DNA of 54,288 nt from positions 1 to 54,288 of the forward strand of contig CAKSBI010000010.1 in assembly GCA_934437985.1 (NCBI GenBank), read 5' to 3'. Numbering within the stretch: the stretch's first letter is position 1; each line of letters starts with the position of its first letter. Under the pieces are notes generated by a model. The model saw nothing but the letters and a program-made list of their open reading frames with translations, was not told the origin of the DNA and made no database searches. Made by a program: the position numbers and the translations under genes. Below are positions 1-6,624 of this stretch, in pieces. Source of the DNA: an uncultured Lachnospiraceae bacterium (lineage in GTDB: Bacteria > Bacillota > Clostridia > Lachnospirales > Lachnospiraceae).

Positions 1-171
1 AAAGAAACAGGTTTATATAATAAGTATACCATGCAGGCACTGCTTGATAAACTTGATATTTTGGAATGCTTCGAGGATGCAAATCATTCACTGCGGATCG
101 GTGAAATGCTTAACAAGCAAACAGCAATATATGAGGCGCTCGGAATAACGGCACCAACCTCGTCATGTTAA
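1..171 (+). pseudogene. Transposase C-terminal end (cut by window edge)
   Basis: The reading frame is open from the first base and stops at TAA 169-171, giving the last 56 residues of a protein. It contains LLDKLDILECFEDANHSLRI followed by GEMLNKQ, a tail that I associate with IS1634/IS4-like transposases. The 5' part lies outside the window, so I cannot say whether the gene is intact. It lies at the left edge of the accessory region and fits a mobile-element boundary. The family assignment is from memory of similar tails and is tentative. Confidence 0.45.
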
Positions 172-234
172 GCCGAGAATCCAGGATATACAGGTGGAGA
201 GGCATGGTTTATCAGGATTCTGGCAATCGTAGCG

Positions 235-468
235 GTGCTTTTCATAGTGGTAATTGCAATAGCGACAGTCGTGGAAATAATAAAACAATACAAAAAAATA
301 TGGGATGAAATTTCACAGATGTTTTTGCTTGGAAGTCTTTCGGGTATAGCTGTGCTTGGAGATACAATCAGTGAATATCTACCTGTAAATTTGCTTATGA
401 TTTTCCTGGTTATCAATGCAGGCGTTGTGTTGCTTAGAATATCTATTGGGGAAAATGAGTATATATAA
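235..468 (+). CDS. Small hydrophobic protein, possibly 5'-truncated
   Basis: A 77-residue frame read from GTG, with two hydrophobic segments (about residues 1-17 and 50-68) separated by a short charged loop, so a small membrane protein is plausible. The same frame stays open upstream to the transposase stop at 171 without an ATG. This suggests either a GTG/CTG start or a gene whose front was removed by the adjacent transposase. There is no convincing ribosome binding site in front of the GTG. Family not recognised. Confidence 0.3.
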   Translation: MLFIVVIAIATVVEIIKQYKKIWDEISQMFLLGSLSGIAVLGDTISEYLPVNLLMIFLVINAGVVLLRISIGENEYI

Positions 469-554
469 TTTACAATATCAATTATTGATAAAATACACTA
501 TATTGTTTGTGACGTTTTGAAAATTATACTTCGTTATATTACAGGAAATATATA

Positions 555-595
555 AAAACTGTGCAAAAAATATCAGACATTTTTTGCACAGTTTT
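555..595. terminator. Bidirectional intrinsic terminator
   Basis: A perfect 16-bp stem (AAAACTGTGCAAAAAA at 555-570, its complement at 580-595) closes a 9-nt loop. The A/T ends give a U-tract on either strand. It separates the plus-strand small ORF from the minus-strand cassette whose last gene ends at 666, so it probably ends the cassette transcript. Confidence 0.7.
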
Positions 596-665
596 GAGGA
601 GATTTGAGAGTATATACAAGACTATGAAGAGAGAACTTTATAGAAGGTCTTCTTTGAGTATGATT

Positions 666-1346
666 TTAGTTTTCTAACCGTACTCTACGATTTCTTTCAT
701 CAGCATTTTTTAGAATTTTATCAAGAGTTGTTGACGCCACAATTAAATCATTCTGTTCAATATTTTGCTCTAATATCTCAATTAAATCCATTACAATGAG
801 CTCATAATTTCTGGCTGCATTGTTGGATCTGACAGGGCTGCTATGAAGAGTATCGTAGGCTTTTTCAACTTTTTTCTTAATATTTTTGTCTTCGACTTGA
901 TTCATAATGCTTTTAAGATGTGTCGAACAATTTTTGACATATTGTAATTCCAACTCATGACGTTCAATATTATCAGCAGTATATTCATTTGCAATCATAT
1001 GAGAAATTAGTATAGCTACATAAATTCCGAAAATAATAATTTGAACAACTAAGCTGACTTTGTATGATTCGGGTTTTGCGAATATAAATATTATTCCAAT
1101 AATAAACTCAACCAGAAAATAGGTAGATGAGATGGAATATAATGCAAATCCGAACACTGATGAACTACTGCTTTTTCTAATCAATCTAGGTGTAATCAAT
1201 AGCGTTATATATGCAAGATGGATAAAACCATAAGAGATCCAAACGGATGTTGGATGCACTATACCGCTAATAACAAAAAACACCATGTTAAAGATTACAA
1301 GAAAGATAAGATCAAGAATAATCCATAAAAATTTTTCCTTTTTCAT
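666..1346 (-). CDS. Unknown membrane protein, last gene of the cassette
   Basis: A 226-residue protein with four predicted membrane segments in its first 120 residues (about 8-28, 36-54, 68-90 and 100-117). A hydrophilic, probably cytoplasmic, helical C-terminal half follows and includes conserved-looking stretches rich in E, K and N. I recognise no family. It begins 11 bp downstream of the SPFH gene stop, so the two are almost certainly co-transcribed. A membrane protein beside an SPFH scaffold suggests a shared membrane site of action, but that is inference. The nearest terminator downstream is the hairpin at 555-595. Confidence 0.75.
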   Translation of the reverse strand: MKKEKFLWIILDLIFLVIFNMVFFVISGIVHPTSVWISYGFIHLAYITLLITPRLIRKSSSSSVFGFALYSISSTYFLVEFIIGIIFIFAKPESYKVSLVVQIIIFGIYVAILISHMIANEYTADNIERHELELQYVKNCSTHLKSIMNQVEDKNIKKKVEKAYDTLHSSPVRSNNAARNYELIVMDLIEILEQNIEQNDLIVASTTLDKILKNADERNRRVRLEN

Positions 1347-1357
1347 TCTTTGTCACC

Positions 1358-2530
1358 TCACATTCTGCTAAGAATTTCTCTTTTTTTAGAATCATACTCG
1401 CTTTGTTCAATAAGACCAGCATCAAGTAATTTTTTTAATTTGCCTAATATTTCTATTGGATCATCAGAAACAGCGGCATTAGATTGTGTACTGCCAATTC
1501 CCTTGGGCGCAAAACGTCCAGAGACAGAAGCAGGAAATTGTTGTGGCGGTGCAACAGACTGTTGTTCTAAGTTTTGATTCATTGGAGCAAACATCTGGTT
1601 TGCCATGTTACCAAAAACACTTCCAGCTGCCATGCCCATACCCATGCCAGCACCCATTGCTCCCATACCACCAGCACCAGGATTCCTTGCAAGGTCGCCT
1701 AAAATGTTTGCAGCTTGCTGTTTTCCCCAATTATCACCAAGAACATCCATGGCAGCTTTGTCGCCCTGTGCAAGTTTGCCTTTACTGATGGCGGCAATTT
1801 GGGACTCATCAATAACATCATATTTGCTTGTGTCGATGTCCAATCCCGCTAAAGAAAATTTAACACATTTTAAACCATAATCAGCGACGACTTCATCAAT
1901 ATATGGTTCAATCTGTTCGGAAAGTTCTTCCATATAAGCGTCAATGCCGATCAATTCTTGCTGTAAGCTATTGAGGAATTTTGAAACAGCAGTTTTAATT
2001 TTGCCTTGGAATTCGCTTGCAAAATATTTATCCAATTCTCCTTGAAGTTGAAATTGGATATTGTTTCCAATAAGCTTTTCTAAAAAAGTAACAGGGTTTT
2101 CAATACGAACTTTATAAGCACCTCTGACTTTTGCGTCTGTCCTTATACCCCAAACTTTATCTCTTACTTGAATAGGGGTTTCTGTTCCCCAACGAATTTC
2201 TTGGCTATCTGCTTTACGGATAAAGTATACAACACAGTTGAAAGTGCTGACACCTCCTGTGAAAGCATTTCGTAAACGACTGATGAATGGATAGTTTTCA
2301 GTTGATAACTTATAGTTACCGTTTTCAAAAACTTGTTCAACCGTTCCACCTTTGATAAAGATTGCTTCTTCACCAGGCATTACAATTAAAGTTGAGTTTG
2401 TATTGAAGTCTTCTTCAGGTTGACGCCAAATCAGTAGCTCGCCGGAACCGCTGTTTTTAATAACATCAGCCCAGTGCTTTTTTCCACCTGTATATGCAAC
2501 TTCATTCGGGTTTTTTCCAAAGAGTCCCAT
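1358..2530 (-). CDS. SPFH-domain protein with C-terminal SHOCT motif (YdjI/'virion core protein'-like)
   Basis: A 390-residue protein. Residues about 1-60 carry the typical start of the bacterial SPFH family related to Bacillus YdjI (MGLFGKNPNEVAY, then a conserved W and a GEEAIF stretch). An SPFH core follows to about residue 240, then a Gly/Ala/Met-rich linker (about 285-310). A C-terminal SHOCT-type helix pair (ILGKLKKLLDAGLIEQSEYD) ends the protein. SPFH proteins form membrane-associated rings or scaffolds; SHOCT helices are often oligomerisation elements. YdjI in Bacillus acts with a PspA homologue in envelope stress, but no PspA gene is present here. It sits 17 bp downstream of the unknown gene at 2548-3018. 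Confidence 0.85.
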   Translation of the reverse strand: MGLFGKNPNEVAYTGGKKHWADVIKNSGSGELLIWRQPEEDFNTNSTLIVMPGEEAIFIKGGTVEQVFENGNYKLSTENYPFISRLRNAFTGGVSTFNCVVYFIRKADSQEIRWGTETPIQVRDKVWGIRTDAKVRGAYKVRIENPVTFLEKLIGNNIQFQLQGELDKYFASEFQGKIKTAVSKFLNSLQQELIGIDAYMEELSEQIEPYIDEVVADYGLKCVKFSLAGLDIDTSKYDVIDESQIAAISKGKLAQGDKAAMDVLGDNWGKQQAANILGDLARNPGAGGMGAMGAGMGMGMAAGSVFGNMANQMFAPMNQNLEQQSVAPPQQFPASVSGRFAPKGIGSTQSNAAVSDDPIEILGKLKKLLDAGLIEQSEYDSKKREILSRM

Positions 2531-2547
2531 TATATCTACCTCCTATT

Positions 2548-3018
2548 TTATGATTTTCTAATGATTGGTGCCATTCGGATACTTGAAACCGCATGGTTTC
2601 CGGCAGCATAACCAAAGTCCAGTTCTGTTTCAGAAACAAGAACACGAAGTTCTTTCTTTTCTTTTTCACCAATCAGTTCAGACGAGAATAGCTGGCTTAT
2701 AATATTCTTTAAGAATGGAGCAACAGCATATTTCTCATTGTTCAAATAGCTTTTTTTGGCAAGAGAAAATGCAATCTGGGAATATTCCATCAAAAGCATA
2801 ACAGGATTTGTAATTCTTTTGCAGATGGAAGTTCCATGCGTTTTGATGCGTTCTTCTTCAATAGCGATAAGTTCATTTGAATAATCTTCACCATCAGAAA
2901 TAAGTTCATAGATTGCACCGTATAAGATATTTAATTGTTCCACATAGGTTGCGGCATCAATGGTCGGATTCAAAGCACAAATGTATTCTGCAACCTTGCG
3001 TATTTGTTCATTTACCAT
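2548..3018 (-). CDS. Unknown 156-residue protein
   Basis: A mostly helical, soluble protein without signal peptide or membrane segment. Cysteines occur only singly and no motif is recognised. Its ATG overlaps the stop of the large repeat protein by one base (ATGA-type junction at 3018), so translation is probably coupled. This makes it a likely partner or immunity-like companion of the metallopeptidase protein, but that is inference from position only. Confidence 0.75.
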   Translation of the reverse strand: MVNEQIRKVAEYICALNPTIDAATYVEQLNILYGAIYELISDGEDYSNELIAIEEERIKTHGTSICKRITNPVMLLMEYSQIAFSLAKKSYLNNEKYAVAPFLKNIISQLFSSELIGEKEKKELRVLVSETELDFGYAAGNHAVSSIRMAPIIRKS

Positions 3019-6000
3019 TATACATTCCTCCGTTTCGCTTTAAGATTAGAAATCCAATCGTAAACACTTGCTTTACGAGTAGCAAATTCAGGATCATAGG
3101 ACGTTGTCTTTATGTAACGATTGAAGTCATTGAGAAATTCATTATATTTGCCGATGCCAGATTCTGTATCGCTTGTGAATGCGTTTTCAAAATTATTACG
3201 GATTAAGTCTGGTTGATGGTTGAAATAAGCGTTTCGGATTACATCTTTTCCAATAGCATCTTCCAATGCTTGGACAACCCCAACCTCTCTTTGATATGAA
3301 GTCGATTTATAATCAAAGCCCATGTCCGTCATATCACGCATTGCATACATTTCGGTAATACCCTCGTTGACATTTGTACTCAAATCCCAAGAAGGACGAC
3401 CTGTATTTGAATCAAATATATACTCTGTCACACCACCATTACTTGCCAAATGGAGTGATTCGTGTTCAACGGTTGCCATGATTTCTGTCATATCACCATT
3501 TCTTGGAGCATCAACAAATATTTCATCTGTTCTCGGACAATAGAAGCCTACTGTGTTATTGCCGTATTTACCGCCAGATGCTTCATAGGCTTTGCGACAT
3601 TCTTCTGTATCAGCAATTTTTATATGTTTAGGTATTTCATTGATACGGTCATTACTAACCAAATCACCGTATGTTTTGCCTATGTGTCCCTTAGCAGTAT
3701 TATACATCAGCTCTTTGTCTTTGTCAGACAAATCATTGTAGTCCATTTTTTCAATGACACTTACAAAGTCTTTTGTTTCGTTTACATCAGTTGGCTGCTG
3801 TAATATTTGGGAAGTTGCTGTAATATCTTCGTTGGATTCGAGAGTATTATCAACTTCAAATCCTTGGTAAGTAGGCTCGTCTGCTGGAACAGTAGTCGGT
3901 TCGTTCGGTTTAGAAGAACCAAAAATGTTAGAGAAGAATGTAGATATTTTTCCCTTCTCCTCTGGGGAGGAAATCTCATCAAAATCTGTATAAGATGGAA
4001 CTGGAACAATTCCCTTATTGGCATTCTCATTTTGAAGTGTTTCATTCAAAGACTGCCATTCAGGGTCTTTCATGTACTCGTTTCTATCCCAAATTCCATA
4101 GTTATGAGATCCCATATAATCCGCCATCTGCTCCTGTGCGGTTTGAGGAATGCCAAGTTCTGTTTTCAGATCTTTGTTTATGCTAATCCACTCAGGGTCA
4201 GACATGTAGGTTGCTTTGTCATCCAATCCATAATTATGAGCGTTCATATATTCAGACATTCGAGTCATAGCACTTTTTTCGGATGTATCGTCTGCTAAAT
4301 CTCCAAAATCTTTGTCTATTACGGCATCTTGATTATTCACTGTGCTATAAGCATTGTTATCGGCAGGAGTGTCCGTGGAGCTACTATCAGGAAAATCTTC
4401 ATTCTCTTGATTGGCAGACTCATTATCCATGTCGTTGGTATCAGTTACGGAGGAATCCATAGCTAAGTCATTGAGAACATTAGCTTCAGCTGATTCATCG
4501 GTTAGGTCGTTGACTTTATCCTCTGTACCGGCATCATCGGTTTCATCATAAGTATCAGAAACCATATCCGTGGGTTCTGTTGTAGAAACTTCATTGTCCA
4601 TATTATCTTGTGCTTCATCAGCTATATTATCCTGAAGATTGGTAGAAGCATCGGGAGCTGTGTCCTTGGTTTGGCTTGTGGTTACTTCGTTTCCTATTTC
4701 ATTTCGAGTATCAGTGGCGGTATTCTCGGAAATGTTTTTAGAGGTATAGTCAACATTGCCTTCAGAGTTAACAGAACTATCTTCTGGAGGAACATAATCC
4801 GGGTAGGCATTATTATGTAACCGTTGCCATTCAGGATCTTGTGAATAAGTCGCAAAATCATCGGAACCATAATTATGTTCGTTCATATATTCAGATAACT
4901 GACGGAAGGAATTTTCTTGCGTGTCAGCACTGGATTCTTCTAGAGGAATATAATCTGGGTAAGCGTTACTATGTAACCGTTGCCATTCAGGATCTTGTGA
5001 ATAGGTAGCAAAATCATCGGAACCGTAATTATGCTCGTTCATATATTCAGATAACTGACGGAAGGAATTTTCTTGCGTGTCAGTACTGGATGCTTCTGGC
5101 GGCGTATAATCTGGGTAGGCATTACTATGTAATCGTTGCCATTCAGGGTCTTGTGAATAGGTGGCGAAATCATCAAGACCGTAATTATGCTCGTTCATAT
5201 ACTCAGATAACTGACGGAAGGCATCTCCTCCATTAGGATCGTTACCTGCAAAGGTTGTATCATTTCCCCCATCATTTGTGCATGTACATTGATCTATAGG
5301 CTTACCACACTTCGGGCATCGACCGATTGTATCAACAGGCTGTTCATTGAAAGCAATGTCGCCGGTCTCGTCCGAAGTGGACTCGTTAGCCATATCATCC
5401 TGAGTATCTGCAGGTTGCTCATCGGCAGAGACATCAGAAACAGTGTCCTCGGTCTCATCCGAAGGAGTGTCGTCAGCCATATCATCCTGAGCATCAGCAG
5501 GTTGCTCATCGGCAGAAACGTCGGAAGCAGAGTCTTCGGTCTCATCCAAAGGAGCTTCATCAGCCATATCATCCTGGGTATCAGCAGGCTGTTCATCGGC
5601 AGAAGCATCAGAAGCGATGTCCCCGGTCTCATCCAAAGGAGCTTCATCAGCCATATCATCCTGGGTATCAGCAGGCTGCTCATCGGCAGAAACATCGAAA
5701 TCAGTGTCCTCGGTTTCATCCGAAGGAGCTTCATCAGCCATATCATCCTGGGTATCAGCAGGCTGTTCATCGGCAGAAACGTCGGAAGCAGAGTCCTCGG
5801 TCTCATCGGTGGAAGCATCAGAAGCGGTGTCCTCGGTCTCACCGGAAGGAACTTCCTCAGCCATATCATCCTGAGAATCAGTAGGCTGCTCATCGGCAGA
5901 AACGTCGGAAGCAGAGTCCTTGGTCTCATCCGAAGGAGCTTCCTCAGCCATATCATCCTGAGAATCAGTAGGCTGTTCATCGGCAGAAATGTCGGAAGCA

Positions 6001-6605
6001 GAGTCCTCGGTCTCGTCTGAAGAAGTTTCGTTGGCAGCATCATTCTGAGTGTCAGCGGGAACGTCCTCAGGAATATCTTCTGGGATATCATCAGCCATGT
6101 CATCAGAATCAGCAGAAGAATCTTCTGAGACATCCTCAGGAATATCTTCTGGGATATCGTCAGCTATATCTTCAGAGTCAGTAGAAGAATCTTCTGAGAC
6201 ATCCTCAGGAATATCTTCTGGGATATCGTCGGCTATATCTTCAGAGTCAGTAGAAGAATCTTCTGGAACGTCCTCAGGAATATCTTCTGGGATATCATCA
6301 GCCATGTCATCAGAATCGGAAGAAGAATCTTCTGTGACGTCCTCAGGAATATCTTCTGGAATATCGTCAGCTATGTCTTCAGAGTCAGTAGAAGAATCTT
6401 CTGGGACATCCTCAGGAATATCTTCTGGAATATCATCAGCCATGTCATCAGAATCGAAAGAAGAATCTTCTGGAACGTCCTCAGGAATATCTTCAGGAAT
6501 ATCATCAGCTATATCATTAGAATCAGCAGATACATCCTCAGAAAAATCTTCAGATGTATCCGTATCGATGGAAGTATCAACAGTCTCTGTGTATTCATCT
6601 CCCAT
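3018..6605 (-). CDS. Giant acidic repeat protein with zinc ribbon and C-terminal HExxH metallopeptidase-like domain
   Basis: A 1195-residue protein. Residues 31-191 are seven copies of a 23-residue Asp/Glu/Pro/Ile/Val/Ser repeat (core ADDIPEDIPEDV). Residues about 195-418 are about eight copies of a 29-30-residue acidic repeat (core DEQPADTQDDMADEAPSDE). A CxxC...CxC zinc knuckle (CPKCGKPIDQCTC) lies near 428-440. Five copies of a YMxxHNYGxxDxxxYxxDPEW motif follow, three of them in a 53-residue tandem array. The last 220 residues are globular: H1048-E-S-L-H1052 followed by NEGITEM (E1081/E1085) matches a gluzincin-type zinc protease site. There is no signal peptide or membrane segment. It precedes, with a 1-bp overlap, the 156-residue unknown and lies 19 bp behind the HerA-like ATPase. 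Protease activity and target are inference. Confidence 0.85.
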   Translation of the reverse strand: MGDEYTETVDTSIDTDTSEDFSEDVSADSNDIADDIPEDIPEDVPEDSSFDSDDMADDIPEDIPEDVPEDSSTDSEDIADDIPEDIPEDVTEDSSSDSDDMADDIPEDIPEDVPEDSSTDSEDIADDIPEDIPEDVSEDSSTDSEDIADDIPEDIPEDVSEDSSADSDDMADDIPEDIPEDVPADTQNDAANETSSDETEDSASDISADEQPTDSQDDMAEEAPSDETKDSASDVSADEQPTDSQDDMAEEVPSGETEDTASDASTDETEDSASDVSADEQPADTQDDMADEAPSDETEDTDFDVSADEQPADTQDDMADEAPLDETGDIASDASADEQPADTQDDMADEAPLDETEDSASDVSADEQPADAQDDMADDTPSDETEDTVSDVSADEQPADTQDDMANESTSDETGDIAFNEQPVDTIGRCPKCGKPIDQCTCTNDGGNDTTFAGNDPNGGDAFRQLSEYMNEHNYGLDDFATYSQDPEWQRLHSNAYPDYTPPEASSTDTQENSFRQLSEYMNEHNYGSDDFATYSQDPEWQRLHSNAYPDYIPLEESSADTQENSFRQLSEYMNEHNYGSDDFATYSQDPEWQRLHNNAYPDYVPPEDSSVNSEGNVDYTSKNISENTATDTRNEIGNEVTTSQTKDTAPDASTNLQDNIADEAQDNMDNEVSTTEPTDMVSDTYDETDDAGTEDKVNDLTDESAEANVLNDLAMDSSVTDTNDMDNESANQENEDFPDSSSTDTPADNNAYSTVNNQDAVIDKDFGDLADDTSEKSAMTRMSEYMNAHNYGLDDKATYMSDPEWISINKDLKTELGIPQTAQEQMADYMGSHNYGIWDRNEYMKDPEWQSLNETLQNENANKGIVPVPSYTDFDEISSPEEKGKISTFFSNIFGSSKPNEPTTVPADEPTYQGFEVDNTLESNEDITATSQILQQPTDVNETKDFVSVIEKMDYNDLSDKDKELMYNTAKGHIGKTYGDLVSNDRINEIPKHIKIADTEECRKAYEASGGKYGNNTVGFYCPRTDEIFVDAPRNGDMTEIMATVEHESLHLASNGGVTEYIFDSNTGRPSWDLSTNVNEGITEMYAMRDMTDMGFDYKSTSYQREVGVVQALEDAIGKDVIRNAYFNHQPDLIRNNFENAFTSDTESGIGKYNEFLNDFNRYIKTTSYDPEFATRKASVYDWISNLKAKRRNV
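4763..5225 (-). repeat. Three in-frame 159-bp coding repeats (DPEW module)
   Basis: Each 53-residue unit starts FRQLSEYMNEHNYG and ends DPEWQRLHSNAYPDY. The copies begin near 5220, 5061 and 4902 on the minus strand. Two diverged single modules follow nearer the C-terminus (about 4040-4260). Confidence 0.8.
5352..6023 (-). repeat. About eight in-frame 87-90-bp coding repeats
   Basis: Tandem units encode alternations of DEQPADTQDDMADE and PSDETEDSASDVSA. Some neighbours are nearly identical over more than 60 bp, while one unit is shortened, which suggests past unequal recombination. Confidence 0.75.
6033..6515 (-). repeat. Seven in-frame 69-bp coding repeats
   Basis: Tandem copies encode the 23-residue units of the acidic protein. 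Most differ at only a few positions (for example GAC/GAA or TCA/GCA exchanges), so copies can expand or contract by slippage or recombination without changing frame. Confidence 0.85.
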
Positions 6606-6624
6606 AATAATGGCCTCCTTTCAT

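Noticed and set aside
1350..1880. Plus-strand frames opposite the SPFH gene
   Set aside because: Antisense shadows of a well-supported SPFH protein; Pro/Ser-rich and without start signals.
5294..6133. Minus-strand Leu/Arg/Met-rich frame of 279 codons overlapping the acidic protein
   Set aside because: A frame-shifted reading of the same repeats, with extreme Leu/Pro/Arg composition and no start signal.
6033..6515. CRISPR-like regular repeats
   Set aside because: The 69-bp units have no unique spacers, stay in coding frame and there are no cas genes.
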